Origin: Vineibacter terrae
GTDB taxonomy: Bacteria; Pseudomonadota; Alphaproteobacteria; Reyranellales; Reyranellaceae
Direction: 5' to 3'
Assembly (NCBI RefSeq): GCF_008039615.1
Contig: NZ_VDUZ01000057.1
Span: forward strand, 1 to 54,365
DNA length: 54,365 bases
Position 1 is the stretch's first letter. Each line of letters opens with the position of its first letter. The translations under genes were made by a program, and so were the position numbers. Under the pieces are notes generated by a model that worked only from the letters and a program-made list of their open reading frames with translations, searched no databases and was not told the DNA's origin. Positions 43,452-52,570 of the stretch are shown here, one piece after another.

Positions 43452-44294
43452 TCACGTATCGGCCGCGCCCAGCTTGCGGTTGAGGACGGCGAAGCGCTCC
43501 TTGGGGCTCCTCTCGCGCGCGGCGTTGCCGTAGGTGCCATGCTCGATGCGCGTGGGAATGGTCAGCATGTAGTTCTTGAAAGCGTTCTCGAGCGCGGCGC
43601 GCTGGCCCTGGGCATCGAGCGTCTCGTTCACCGAGCGCTTGGCCATGCGCAGCGCGTAGGCGTCGTTGACGGCGATGCGCTGCGCCAGCTCCAGGGTCTG
43701 AGCCTCCAGCGCCGCGCGCGGCACGACGCGGTTCACCAGCCCCATCGCCTCGGCCTGCGCCGCCGTGAAGAACTCGCCGGTGAACAGGTACTCCTTGGCC
43801 TTGCGCGGCCCCAGATCCCACGGCATCGAGAAATACTGCACATGCGCGCCGCCCCAGCGCACGGCGCGATCGGCGAACAGCGCGTCGTCGGCCGCGATGA
43901 TGAGGTCGCAGCACGACGCCAGCATCAGGCCGCCCATGATGCAGTAGCCCTGGACCTGCGCGATCGTGGGCTTGGGCACGTCGCGCCAGCGCAGGCAGGT
44001 CTCGAGATAGAGCGCCGACAGGCGCCGGTACTCGCCCTCGAAGCCGGGCGCCACGGGATGGCGCTTCTGGTCCTCCATCTCCTGCGGGCTGCCCAGGTCG
44101 TGGCCGGCGGAGAAATGCTTGCCGGCGCCAGCGATGATCACGACCTTGACGTCCGTCTCGTCGACGGCACGCTGCAGCGCCGCGTCGAGCTCCGTCAGCA
44201 GCACCCGGCTTTGCGCGTTGAGCACCTCGGGCCGGTTGGCGGTGATGCGCAGCACGGCGCCGAAGCGCTCCCACAGCAGGGTGGTGTAGGTCAT
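43452..44294 (-). CDS. Enoyl-CoA hydratase/isomerase family protein
   Basis: A 280-residue crotonase-fold enzyme. Segments AGKHFSAGHDLG (57-68) and VQGYCIMGGLMLASCCDLII (114-133) form the CoA oxyanion hole. C-terminal TYGNAARERSPKERFAVLNR is an extension seen in a subgroup of alphaproteobacterial hydratases (often 'enoyl-CoA hydratase PaaG/ECH-like'). The usual catalytic Glu pair is not evident. It is 11 bp downstream of the cupin gene, so the two are cotranscribed. Confidence 0.87.
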   Translation of the reverse strand: MTYTTLLWERFGAVLRITANRPEVLNAQSRVLLTELDAALQRAVDETDVKVVIIAGAGKHFSAGHDLGSPQEMEDQKRHPVAPGFEGEYRRLSALYLETCLRWRDVPKPTIAQVQGYCIMGGLMLASCCDLIIAADDALFADRAVRWGGAHVQYFSMPWDLGPRKAKEYLFTGEFFTAAQAEAMGLVNRVVPRAALEAQTLELAQRIAVNDAYALRMAKRSVNETLDAQGQRAALENAFKNYMLTIPTRIEHGTYGNAARERSPKERFAVLNRKLGAADT

Positions 44295-44305
44295 GGGTCC
44301 GCGGC

Positions 44306-44848
44306 CTATCCTGCCGTGGCGCTTTCGATCACCGTCGCCTTGCGCGCGGCGGTGTCGAACTTCAGGCGCTGCACGTAGTCGAGGTCGCGGCCGGTGACGC
44401 GCACGAAGCGCGAGCCCTCGGGATAGTCGATCGAGTGGATGGCGCCGACGTCGTAGACGCCGGCATGGCCGGGCTCCAGGCGGTAGCTGCGCACGGCCTC
44501 CAGGTCGGCGGCGCCGGCCGCGGTGCCGCCGTCGGTGCGGCGCCACTCGGTCATGTCGGTATGCTTGACCGCCTGGCCGTAGACCGCCCAGGAGCTGCCA
44601 TGGTCATGCGGCGGCGAGCGATGGGCGCGCGGGTTGCAGTGCGCCAGCACGACGAAGCCCAGGTCGGCATCCTCGTGCAGCTTGCGCGTGCCGATCGGCG
44701 CCGCCGGCCCGACCGCCGAGTCGACGAACACCGGGTTGGCCAGCAGCTGCTCCAGCAGCGCGCGCACCTTCTCGCGCCCGGCCGGCCCGGCATTGTCCTT
44801 CAGCGCCACGCGGCAATCGTCGATGAAGCTTTCGAGCGTATAGGCCAT
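44306..44848 (-). CDS. Cupin-fold metalloenzyme, cysteine-dioxygenase-like
   Basis: A 180-residue cupin with GGAGG 7 nt before ATG 44848. Metal ligands are H81 and H83 (SPPHDHGSSWAVYGQ) and H138 (GAIHSIDYPEG), the three-His arrangement of cysteine dioxygenase and related thiol dioxygenases; the 'predicted metal-dependent enzyme of the double-stranded beta-helix superfamily' is the usual label. The RDLDYVQRLKFD tail is shared. The substrate is unknown. It precedes the enoyl-CoA hydratase gene in a two-gene operon, suggesting oxidation of a thiol or acid that is then handled as a CoA ester. Confidence 0.8.
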   Translation of the reverse strand: MAYTLESFIDDCRVALKDNAGPAGREKVRALLEQLLANPVFVDSAVGPAAPIGTRKLHEDADLGFVVLAHCNPRAHRSPPHDHGSSWAVYGQAVKHTDMTEWRRTDGGTAAGAADLEAVRSYRLEPGHAGVYDVGAIHSIDYPEGSRFVRVTGRDLDYVQRLKFDTAARKATVIESATAG

Positions 44849-45012
44849 TGCCTTCCCTCCGCATCGCCTGTCGCTCAAGCCTAGCAGAGAGTCGCAGCCC
44901 GTCCATAGGCCCGCGTCAGCGACGGACGCAGACGCGCCTTGCATCGGCAGGGCCGCCAGCCGAGAGTGCCGGCGTCCGCGCCATGGCGATGGACAACCAC
45001 GGGAGGGGAGAC

Positions 45013-45402
45013 ATGGGCACGGAGCTATCCTTGCTGGTGTGGTCGGTGGCGTTGACGGTCGGCCAGATGGTGGTCGCCGCGATGGGCGCGAACATGCAGG
45101 TCGGCCTCACAAAATTGGCTGGCAACCGCGAGGATATGCCGGCCATCACCGGCTGGGCCGGCCGCGCCAAGCGGGCGCATCTCAACATGCTGGAGAGCCT
45201 GGTGCTGTTCGCCGCCCTGGTGCTGGTGGCGCATGCCGCCGGCAAGACCAATGCCATGACGGTGCTAGGGGCGCAGCTCTTCTTCTGGGCCCGGCTGGCC
45301 TATGCCGTGATCTATGTCGCCGGCATCCCGTGGCTGCGCACGCTGGTCTGGGCGGTGTCGCTGGTCGGGATGATCCTGATCTTCCTGCAGCTCGTCGGCT
45401 GA
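45013..45402 (+). CDS. MAPEG-family membrane protein
   Basis: A 129-residue integral membrane protein with four hydrophobic helices (about 5-25, 57-75, 83-104, 109-127). GRAKRAHLNMLESLVLFAAL between helices 1 and 2 is the conserved 'R..RA..N..E' glutathione-binding stretch of MAPEG proteins, which include microsomal GST and the bacterial YecN/MGST-like forms. GGGAGGGGAGAC precedes ATG 45013. Function in membrane detoxification of electrophiles is likely. It is 9 bp upstream of arfB. Confidence 0.88.
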   Translation: MGTELSLLVWSVALTVGQMVVAAMGANMQVGLTKLAGNREDMPAITGWAGRAKRAHLNMLESLVLFAALVLVAHAAGKTNAMTVLGAQLFFWARLAYAVIYVAGIPWLRTLVWAVSLVGMILIFLQLVG

Positions 45403-45411
45403 GCCGGCGCC

Positions 45412-45834
45412 GTGATCCGCATCACCAGCCGCATCGCGCTCGACGAGGCCGAGATCGAGGAGAGCTTCGTGCGCGCCGGCGGGCCGGGCGGCCAGAACGT
45501 CAACAAGGTGTCGACGGCGGTGCAGCTGCGGTTCGACGTGCGCGGCTCGCCGTCGCTGCCCGACGCGGTGCGGGCGCGGCTCGAGCGGCTGGCCGGCAAG
45601 CGCCTGACCCGCGACGGCGTGCTTGTGATCGTGGCGCAGCGGCACCGTACCCAGCAGCGCAACCGTGAGGACGCGCTGGCGCGGCTGGTCGACCTGATAC
45701 GCGCCGCCGCCACGCCACCCGTGCCGCGCCGCCCGACCCGGCCGACAGCGGCCTCGCGCCGGCGACGGCTGGAGTCGAAGGAGCGGCGGTCGAAGACCAA
45801 GACCCTGCGCCGCGGCCCACGCGAGGGAGAGTAG
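45412..45834 (+). CDS. arfB: Alternative ribosome-rescue factor ArfB (peptidyl-tRNA hydrolase YaeJ)
   Basis: A 140-residue protein that rescues stalled ribosomes by hydrolysing peptidyl-tRNA. The catalytic GGQ motif is G26-Q28 in RAGGPGGQNVNKVST. The C-terminal basic tail (RRRRLESKERRSKTKTLRRG) inserts into the empty mRNA channel. The start is GTG 45412, immediately after the MAPEG stop, giving a natural N-terminus (MIRITSRIALDEAEIEESFV). Length matches E. coli ArfB (140). Confidence 0.93.
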   Translation: MIRITSRIALDEAEIEESFVRAGGPGGQNVNKVSTAVQLRFDVRGSPSLPDAVRARLERLAGKRLTRDGVLVIVAQRHRTQQRNREDALARLVDLIRAAATPPVPRRPTRPTAASRRRRLESKERRSKTKTLRRGPREGE

Positions 45835-45901
45835 CGCGGTCGTTCTGAGCTCGGGACTTTTCAGTATTTCGACACCATGGGAGGGCTATCGCACGACGAA
45901 G

Positions 45902-46195
45902 ATTCACCACAGAGGCACAGCGCAGCCGTTGGCCGCAACCAAATGCGGGGAAAGCGCTTCATGGTGAGCTTGTCGAACCATGAAGCGGCGCACCACTGCC
46001 CGTGCGACGCCTTCATGGTTCGACAAGCTCACCATGAAGGCTACAAAAATCACCGCGGCTCGCGAAGTTTCTTGAAGTCAGTAATACAGAGGACACAGAG
46101 GATCACAGAGAAGATGACTTTGCGCACCGGCGGCGCGCGCGGATTTCTCTCGGTGATCTCTGTGTCCTCTGTGCCTCTGCGGTGAATGGTGAATC
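45902..46195. repeat. Nested composite of two intergenic palindromes (families 3 and 4)
   Basis: Inner pair: CTTCATGGTGAGCTTGTCGA (from 45957) against its reverse complement TCGACAAGCTCACCATGAAG (to 46039). Outer pair: ATTCACCACAGAGGCACAG (45902-45920) against the end 46168-46195, with a second 'CACAGAGGACACAGAG'-type hairpin at 46086-46173. Each is a repeat type seen widely in proteobacterial genomes; here one has landed in another. No gene lies in 45835-46198. Confidence 0.8.
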
Positions 46196-46198
46196 TTG

Positions 46199-46807
46199 CT
46201 ACTCCCGCATGGTGCGGGCGGCGCGGGCGGCGGGGCGGTCCCAGCAGCGATGCAGCCAGTCGCGCGCGTGCGGCTTGTCGTCGAGGTCCATCCACAGCGC
46301 GCGATACATCACCGACGCGGCATTGAGGTCGGCGACGGTGAAGCGGTCCTCGACCAGCCACGGGACGCGGGCCAGGGTCTGGTCGAGCGTGTGCAGCGGC
46401 CGCTCCATCTCCAGGCGCGCCGTGCGCGCGCGCTTGGGATCGCGCTCTGCTTCCGGCAGCACCGAGCTGTGCAGGGCCCAGTCGATGATCGTCTTGTCGA
46501 TCTCGGTGACGGCCCAGAAGCTCCATTGCCAGGCCCGCGCCTCGCCCTGCGGCGTCGCGGGATAAAGAGCGCCGCCGTAGGTCTTGGCGAGATAGAGGTT
46601 GATGGCCATCGACTCCGAGAGCACGAAGCCGCCGTCATCGATCGCCGGCACGCGGCCGGTGGGATTGAGGGCGACGAAGTCGGGCTTCAGGTTGGCGCCG
46701 TCCTGGGTCGTGATCGGTACATGCTCGTAGGGCATGCCCAGCTCGCCCATCATCCAGAGCGTGCGCACTGTGCGCGTTCGCGCCGCACCATAGACCTTGA
46801 GCGCCAT
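46199..46807 (-). CDS. Glutathione S-transferase family protein
   Basis: A 202-residue cytosolic GST. The thioredoxin-like N-terminal domain (MALKVYGAARTRTVRTLWMM start) has the GSH-binding NPTGRVPAIDDGG and LSESMAINLYLA (E-S turn); the helical domain holds WLVEDRFTVADLNAASVM with the N-capping Asp motif. It is the last gene of the minus-strand run that starts at 51044, 54 bp after the CoA-transferase. A role in detoxifying or isomerising intermediates of that pathway (as in maleylacetoacetate isomerases) is possible. Confidence 0.9.
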   Translation of the reverse strand: MALKVYGAARTRTVRTLWMMGELGMPYEHVPITTQDGANLKPDFVALNPTGRVPAIDDGGFVLSESMAINLYLAKTYGGALYPATPQGEARAWQWSFWAVTEIDKTIIDWALHSSVLPEAERDPKRARTARLEMERPLHTLDQTLARVPWLVEDRFTVADLNAASVMYRALWMDLDDKPHARDWLHRCWDRPAARAARTMRE

Positions 46808-46861
46808 CCGCCGAATCCCTCCTCTGTTGGAGGTTCCAGTAGAGCACAGCCGGGCCGCTTC

Positions 46862-48058
46862 TCAACCCGCGATCACGCCTTCGCCGGACAGCCGCGCAAT
46901 GTCGGCCGCGCCATATGCCAGCCAGGAGGCCAGAACCTCCGCCGTGTGCTGGCCGACATCCGGCATGGCGCTGCGGATCGTGAGCGGGGTGTCGGACAGG
47001 CCGATGGTGACGCCAGCGGTCGGGACCGGACCGATGGCGTCGTGCGCGACGGACGTGATCTGCCGCCGATGATGGAGCTGCGGGTTGGCCACGACCTCGT
47101 CCAGGGTCGCGACCAGGGCGCAGGGAATATCGATCGCATTGAGGGCCGACACCGCGTCGGCGGCCGACAGGGACGCGATCCAGCCGGCGACCTCGCTGTC
47201 GATGCCGTCGACATTCTCGAGCCGGGCCGCCGCGGTCGCAAAGCGCGCATCGTGGGCCAGCGCCGGCCGTCCCATGGCCGCCGCCAGGCGCGCGAACGCC
47301 GGGTCCGAGGCCGTCACGAGATGGACCCAGCGCCCATCTGCCGTGCGGTAGCTGTTGGTGGGCGCCGAGTAGCGGTCGCGATTGCCGCGCCGCGTCGCCG
47401 GGCGCCCGAACAGGATCTGCTCCGGAATCGCCGTCATGAGCATCGAGGTCGCAACATCGAGCAGCGCGACATCGACCACCTGCCCGCGGCCGCTGACGTG
47501 GCGTGCCTGCAGCGCCGCCAGGATGCCGATCACGGCATTCATCGCCGTGGTGTAGTCGCACACCACGGTTCCCGCCATCTGCGGCGGCCCGTCGGCCGGG
47601 CCCGTCATCTCCATCAGGCCGCTCATCGCCTGCGCGACCACGTCGAAGCAGGGATGCTGCGCCAGCGGGCCGTCCTGGCCGAAGCCTGAGATGCGCGCGA
47701 CCACCAGCCGCGGGTTGTCCGCGTGCAGGACGTCGGGGGCGCAGCCGAGCCGCTCCAGCACCCCGGGACGGAAATTCTCGACCAGCACATCGGCCCGGCC
47801 GGCCAGGGCGCGCAGCAGATGCTGCCCGCCGGGCTGGGCCAGGTCGATCGCCACACTGCGCTTGTTGCGGTTCTGCATCATGGCGTAGAGGCCGCGGCCC
47901 TCGACCGCCGGGCCGAAGCGGCGCAGGGGATCACCGACGCCCGGCCGTTCGACCTTGACGACATCGGCGCCCATGTCGCCCAGCATCATCGCGCAGTAGG
48001 GACCGGCGACGTAGTGCGACAGGTCGAGCACCTTCAGCCCGGTCAGTGGTCCCGTCAT
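46862..48058 (-). CDS. Class III CoA-transferase (CaiB/BaiF family)
   Basis: A 398-residue enzyme moving CoA between acids through an Asp-bound thioester. The start MTGPLTGLKVLDLSHYVAGP and GADVVKVERPGVGDPLR are family standard. The catalytic Asp is probably D168 in VVCDYTTAMNAVIGIL. ATG 48058 starts exactly at the family N-terminus; the longer frame runs into the amidohydrolase. It lies between the amidohydrolase (29 bp) and the GST (54 bp). Such genes often serve breakdown of small dicarboxylic or amino-acid-derived acids. Confidence 0.92.
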   Translation of the reverse strand: MTGPLTGLKVLDLSHYVAGPYCAMMLGDMGADVVKVERPGVGDPLRRFGPAVEGRGLYAMMQNRNKRSVAIDLAQPGGQHLLRALAGRADVLVENFRPGVLERLGCAPDVLHADNPRLVVARISGFGQDGPLAQHPCFDVVAQAMSGLMEMTGPADGPPQMAGTVVCDYTTAMNAVIGILAALQARHVSGRGQVVDVALLDVATSMLMTAIPEQILFGRPATRRGNRDRYSAPTNSYRTADGRWVHLVTASDPAFARLAAAMGRPALAHDARFATAAARLENVDGIDSEVAGWIASLSAADAVSALNAIDIPCALVATLDEVVANPQLHHRRQITSVAHDAIGPVPTAGVTIGLSDTPLTIRSAMPDVGQHTAEVLASWLAYGAADIARLSGEGVIAG

Positions 48059-48087
48059 GCATTCATCCGGATGCGGGGCCGAGCGAA

Positions 48088-49800
48088 CTAGGCCGCGCGG
48101 CGTCCGGCACGGATGAGGCGACCCGGCAGCGCGCCGGTAGCCTCGCCGTGCCGCCATGTCACGACGCCGGCGGCGATGGTCGCATCGTAGCCTGTCGCGT
48201 GCTGCAGCAGGCGACGCCCCTGGGCGGGCAGGTCGTGCGCCCAGCGCGGCGGCTGCAGCCGCAGCCGGTCGAAGTCGATCACGTTGACGTCGGCCCGCAG
48301 GCCCGGCGCGAGCCGTCCGCGGTCCGTGAGCCCGTAGGCTGCCGCGCCGCGGCTGGACTGCAGGGCGACGGCCTCCTCCAGCCCCAGGAGCGGGCCGCGC
48401 CGGCGGTCGCGCGCCCAGTGGCTGAGCAGGAAGCTCGGCGCGCTGGCATCGCAGATCAGGCCGCAATGCGCGCCACCATCGGCAAGGCTGAGCAGCGTGT
48501 TCGGGTGGCGCATCATGTCGTAGAGCGGCTGCAGGCTGCGGTCGGCGTAGTTGATGAAGGGGAAGTACAGCCAGTCGTGGCCGCCATGCCCGGCCAGGAT
48601 GTCGAGGACGATCTCCTGCGGCCGGCGTCCGCTGGCGCGCGCCATCGCCTCGACGGAACGCTCCGGCGGCGGCTCGTAGTCCGGCGGATCACCGAGCTGG
48701 AACATGTTGTGGAAATGCGCCATGCGGCTGCGCCAGAACCGGTTCGTGCTGGTCGTCTCCTCGGCCAGCAAACGCGCCCGCAGCTCGGGCTGCTGCAGCG
48801 CCTGGATGCGCGCTTCCAGCGGCAGGTGGGCGATGGCGAGATAGGAGGGATGCTCCGAGAACGGATGATACCGGCTTTCCAGGTTGATCAGCATGCCGAC
48901 CGGCCGGCAGCCGACCAGCGCCGTGATGTCGGCGCCGCCTTGCGCCGCCCGGCGCGTCATCGCCAGCAGCTGGCGCCACTTGTCCGGCTGCTCCTCGAAC
49001 TGCACCAGGATGTAGTGCACGGGCACGCCGTGCTGCCGGGCGAGCTGCTCCATCCAGGCGAACTCGGCCTCGGGATCGACCAGGTCGGAGACCATCTGGA
49101 AGACGCCGTGACCGGCCCGCGCCATGGCCTGGCCGATCGCCAGCAGCTCCGTCGAGTCGGCGAAGCTGCCGGCCACCGCGCTGCCGTCGGCGGCCAGATG
49201 CAGCTTGGTGCGCGAGGTCGAGAAGCCGATGGCGCCGGCGCGCAGCGCCTGCTCGACGATCGCCGCCATCGCCTCGACGTGGTCGGCAGTGGCGACCGCG
49301 CGGGTCGCGCCGCGATCGCCCATGACGTAGTCGCGGACCGCGCTGTGCGGCACCTGGGCGGCGATATCCATCACCCGCGGCATGGCCTCGAGGACATCGA
49401 GATACTGGGGAAAGCTCTCCCAGCCCCAGCTGATGCCCTCGTGCAGCGCCGTGCCGGGGATGTCCTCCACCCCTTCCATGACATTGATGAGATGGTCGTG
49501 GCTGTCGGGGCGGGCCGGCGCGAAGCCGACGCCGCAATTGCCCATCACCGTGGTCGTCACGCCATGGAAGCCGGACGGGCTGACGTAGGGATCCCACGTC
49601 ACCTGGCCATCGTAGTGCGAATGGATGTCGACCCAGCCCGGCGTCACGATGCGGTCGCGGGCGTCGATCTCCTCGCGCCCGGCGCCGACGGATCCGCCGA
49701 CGGCGACGAGCTTGCCGTTCTCGATCGCAACATCGCCCTCGACGGCCGGCGCGCCGGTGCCATCGACGATAAGACCGCCACGTATCACGATGTCATGCAT
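48088..49800 (-). CDS. D-aminoacylase-type amidohydrolase
   Basis: A 570-residue metal-dependent hydrolase of the N-acyl-D-amino-acid deacylase family. Start [20 protein letters not shown]. Metal-binding HSH is in [20 protein letters not shown]; the [17 protein letters not shown] block and the C-terminal [17 protein letters not shown] are diagnostic. GGAGAGGGCC precedes ATG 49800. It would release a D-amino acid or a similar amine from an acyl or carbamoyl compound in the cytoplasm. It is between the binding protein (38 bp) and CoA-transferase in one operon, suggesting uptake, hydrolysis, then CoA activation. Confidence 0.9.
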   Translation of the reverse strand: MHDIVIRGGLIVDGTGAPAVEGDVAIENGKLVAVGGSVGAGREEIDARDRIVTPGWVDIHSHYDGQVTWDPYVSPSGFHGVTTTVMGNCGVGFAPARPDSHDHLINVMEGVEDIPGTALHEGISWGWESFPQYLDVLEAMPRVMDIAAQVPHSAVRDYVMGDRGATRAVATADHVEAMAAIVEQALRAGAIGFSTSRTKLHLAADGSAVAGSFADSTELLAIGQAMARAGHGVFQMVSDLVDPEAEFAWMEQLARQHGVPVHYILVQFEEQPDKWRQLLAMTRRAAQGGADITALVGCRPVGMLINLESRYHPFSEHPSYLAIAHLPLEARIQALQQPELRARLLAEETTSTNRFWRSRMAHFHNMFQLGDPPDYEPPPERSVEAMARASGRRPQEIVLDILAGHGGHDWLYFPFINYADRSLQPLYDMMRHPNTLLSLADGGAHCGLICDASAPSFLLSHWARDRRRGPLLGLEEAVALQSSRGAAAYGLTDRGRLAPGLRADVNVIDFDRLRLQPPRWAHDLPAQGRRLLQHATGYDATIAAGVVTWRHGEATGALPGRLIRAGRRAA

Positions 49801-49838
49801 GGCCCTCTCCGCTCCGTTCGATGCGACTTCACGTTGCG

Positions 49839-51044
49839 CTACTGCGCCGAGATGATCGAGCCGAAAAGGTTCCAGCTCGTGCCGTCGAAGCGCGCCAGCT
49901 GCAGCTTGCGGAACGGGTTGAAGTCCTTCGGCGTGGTGGTGACCGTCACGCCCGGCAGCAGCATCGGCATCTGCATGCCGCTGAGGTTCGTGGCCTGCTT
50001 CATGAGGTTCTCGCGCGTCAGCTCGCTGCCGCACCGGCGCAGCAGCTCCAGCAGCAGCTGGTTGGCGGAATAGCCGAAGATGTTGCTGGTATCGGCCGGC
50101 TGCCCGTCGGGATAGTACGCCTTCATGAAGTCGAGATAGGCCTTCATGCCGGCGTCGTTGTCCCAGGTCGGATCGCCCGGTGTCTTATAGGACATGGCGG
50201 TGATCAGGCCGACGGCCTTTTCCGGCCCGACCGGCTGCAGGACGGCGCCGATCGAGCTCGACACGCTGGCCAGGAGGTGAACCGGCTTCCAGCCGAGATC
50301 GTAGGTCTTGCGGATCGCCTGGGCCGCGAATTTCGGCGTCGCGATGTTGAAGAACACGGTGGCGCCCGATGCCTTGAGGCTGATGACCTGCGAGTCGACC
50401 GTGGGATCGGTCACCTCGTAGCTCGCCTCGGCGACGATCATCGCCTTCGCCTTGTCGCCCAGACCGGCCTTGAAGCCGTGGACATAGTCTTTCCCCATGT
50501 CGTCGTTCTGATACAGGATCGCGACCTTGGCGTCGGGCTGGTTCTGCAGCAGGTATCGCGCATAGACCTGCGCCTCCATCTCGTAGGACGGGTAGAACGA
50601 CGTGGTCCACGGGAAGTTGACCGGGTCGTTCCATTTCGAGGCGCCGGTCGAGATCAGCAGCTGCGGCACCTTCTTGAGGTTCATGTACTTGTGCACGGCC
50701 GTGTTGGTCGGGGTGCCCACCGAGTTCACCACCGCCAGGACATGATCGTTCTCGACCAGCCGCCGCGTCTGCTCGACCGTCTTGGGTGGGCTGTAGGCAT
50801 CGTCGAGCACGATCATCGCCACCTTGCGGCCGTTGACCCCGCCCTTCTCGTTGGCCATCTTCCAGAACGCCGTGGCGATGCGTCCCTGGGTGCCGTAGGC
50901 CGAGGCCGGCCCGCTGAGCGGCTGCGTCTGGCCGACCCGGATCTCGCTGTCGCTGACGCCAGGACCATATTTCGGCTGCGCCGCCGCCGGCGCCAAGAGT
51001 GCTGCGGCCAGCAGACAGGCTGCCGCGCCGACCAGGCTTCGCAT
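49839..51044 (-). CDS. ABC transporter substrate-binding protein, branched-chain amino acid type (LivK-like)
   Basis: A 401-residue periplasmic binding protein. Signal peptide 1-22 (MRSLVGAAACLLAAALLAPA, cleavage AAAQPKY); GGGAGG 7 nt before ATG 51044. Family blocks: IRVGQTQPLSGPASAYGTQG, FWKMANEKGGVNGRKVAMIV, ILYQNDDMGKDYVHGFKAGL and the C-terminal RENLMKQATNLSGMQMP. No permease or ATPase gene is next to it, so it must use membrane parts encoded elsewhere. First gene of the four-gene minus-strand run; divergent from the LysR regulator, with a palindromic repeat between them. Confidence 0.92.
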   Translation of the reverse strand: MRSLVGAAACLLAAALLAPAAAQPKYGPGVSDSEIRVGQTQPLSGPASAYGTQGRIATAFWKMANEKGGVNGRKVAMIVLDDAYSPPKTVEQTRRLVENDHVLAVVNSVGTPTNTAVHKYMNLKKVPQLLISTGASKWNDPVNFPWTTSFYPSYEMEAQVYARYLLQNQPDAKVAILYQNDDMGKDYVHGFKAGLGDKAKAMIVAEASYEVTDPTVDSQVISLKASGATVFFNIATPKFAAQAIRKTYDLGWKPVHLLASVSSSIGAVLQPVGPEKAVGLITAMSYKTPGDPTWDNDAGMKAYLDFMKAYYPDGQPADTSNIFGYSANQLLLELLRRCGSELTRENLMKQATNLSGMQMPMLLPGVTVTTTPKDFNPFRKLQLARFDGTSWNLFGSIISAQ

Positions 51045-51213
51045 GACTTTCCCTCCCACAACCACGCTTGGGGCCTTGCGCCGGCATGCAGCCGCCGGCA
51101 GCCCTTGGTCGAAGCGTAGGGTCGACGTGAGGAGCGATATACGCGATTAGGAGAAAAATACTTTGGCCAGTTTGAGAAAAATAATAACCTGCTGGCTGGT
51201 GTCGTTCGCGACC

Positions 51214-51301
51214 GTCATCCCGAGCGCAGCGAGGGATCTCCCGCGAATGGCGCACCGTGCGCCTTACCGCGGGAGATCCCTCGCTGCGCTTGGGATGACA
51301 G
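51214..51301. repeat. 88-bp palindromic repeat, copy 2 (family 2)
   Basis: GTCATCCCGAGCGCAGCGAG and its inverted partner CTCGCTGCGCTTGGGATGAC enclose GGATCTCCCGCG and a central GGCGCACCGTGCGCC palindrome. It sits in the LysR/binding-protein intergenic region, 20 bp before the LysR start. Confidence 0.85.
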
Positions 51302-51320
51302 AACGGCCTCGAGGACAATC

Positions 51321-52328
51321 ATGGATCAGTTCAGGGCGATCCTGGCCTATGTGAAGCTGGTGGAGCGCGGCAGCTTCACGGCCGCGGCGGAGCATCTGGA
51401 CGTCTCGATATCGTCGGTGACCAAAAGCATCGCCCAACTCGAGAAGTCGCTTCACATCCGCCTCGTCAACCGCACCACGCGCCGCATCGCGCTGACGGAC
51501 GAGGGCCGCGAGTACTACGAGCGGTGCCGGCGCATCCTGGAGGACATGGAAAGCGCTGACCTGGCGATGCGCCAGGTCAGCACGACACCGCGCGGTCGGC
51601 TGCACGTCCTGATGCCCGTGGCCATCGGCCGGCTCCACATCATTCCGGCATTGCCGCGCTTCACGGCGATGTACCCCGACATCAGCCTGCACCTGACCCT
51701 GAGCGACCAGCACATGGACCTGATCGCGCATGGCATCGACGTCGCGATCTGGGTCGGCGAGATTCCCGAGTCCAGCATGATCGCCAAGCTGCTGCTGCGC
51801 ACCTACCGGCTGACCTGCGCCACGCCGGACTATCTGCGGATCCACGGACGGCCTGCCACGCCGGACGACCTCGTCCGGCATACTTGCCTCGCCACCACGA
51901 GCTGGCGGCGCGGGCGCGACTGGCTGTTCCGGACCCCGGAAGGCGACCGCACCGTCCCCATCCGCGGCAACCTGATGCTCGACAACGGCGACGCCTACCG
52001 GGAAGCGGCGCTCGCCGGGCTGGGCATCGCGCAGGCGGCTTCCTATCTGTTCGGCGAGGATGTCGCGGCGGGACGGCTGGAGCCGGTGCTCGGCGAGTAC
52101 AGCGCACCCGGCCAGGATTTCTGGGCCGTGTATCCCAGCAGCCGGCACGCCGCCCCCAAGGTCACGGCCTTCCTCAGGTTCGTCAGCGGCACATTCAAGG
52201 CCCTGCCCGCCATCATCACGTCGCCGACCCTGGCACGGCACCAGGTCCGGGCCGTCGGCGGCCGCCGCCATCCCGCGGCGACGGCGGCGAAGCCGGCGCG
52301 GGTCAGGCGTCGCAGCGGGCGAGGTTGA
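51321..52328 (+). CDS. LysR-family transcriptional regulator
   Basis: A 335-residue regulator with an N-terminal winged helix (MDQFRAILAYVKLVERGSFT, then AAAEHLDVSISSVTKSIAQL, residues 1-60) and a LysR effector domain (GRLHVLMPVAIGRLHIIPAL onward, with GIDVAIWVGEIPESS). It belongs to the CrgA-like group. GAGGACAATC precedes ATG 51321. It is divergent from the binding-protein operon and is the obvious candidate to control it. The Arg-rich tail (about 310-335) is not conserved, and the last 26 bases overlap a convergent gene. Confidence 0.9.
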   Translation: MDQFRAILAYVKLVERGSFTAAAEHLDVSISSVTKSIAQLEKSLHIRLVNRTTRRIALTDEGREYYERCRRILEDMESADLAMRQVSTTPRGRLHVLMPVAIGRLHIIPALPRFTAMYPDISLHLTLSDQHMDLIAHGIDVAIWVGEIPESSMIAKLLLRTYRLTCATPDYLRIHGRPATPDDLVRHTCLATTSWRRGRDWLFRTPEGDRTVPIRGNLMLDNGDAYREAALAGLGIAQAASYLFGEDVAAGRLEPVLGEYSAPGQDFWAVYPSSRHAAPKVTAFLRFVSGTFKALPAIITSPTLARHQVRAVGGRRHPAATAAKPARVRRRSGRG

Positions 52329-52560
52329 TGGCGCCGCTTTCGGGCGGCTGCACGCCGTGGTCGACCAGCGCCGCGACGCGCCGCAACAGGCGCGCCGCCT
52401 GCGAGGTCCCGACCTCGTCGACCAGGGTCTCGACCGCGACATTGAGCAGGGCGTTGCCGGCCAGGTCGCGATGCGCCTCGGGCAGCGCCGCGACGGCATC
52501 GGCGATGCGGTGCATCGCCTGCCTCAGCGCCGGCAGGCGGTCGGGTTCAGCAGCAGCCAT
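52303..52560 (-). CDS. Small helical hypothetical protein
   Basis: An 85-residue product (MAAAEPDRLPALRQAMHRIA start) with AGGA about 8 nt before ATG 52560. Helices AVAALPEAHRDLAGNALLNV and TSQAARLLRRVAALVDHGV; ends INLARCDA. No family is recognised. It follows the gene at 53110 by 10 bp and belongs to that unit. Its end overlaps the LysR gene by 26 bp. Confidence 0.55.
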   Translation of the reverse strand: MAAAEPDRLPALRQAMHRIADAVAALPEAHRDLAGNALLNVAVETLVDEVGTSQAARLLRRVAALVDHGVQPPESGAINLARCDA

Positions 52561-52570
52561 CAAGACATCC

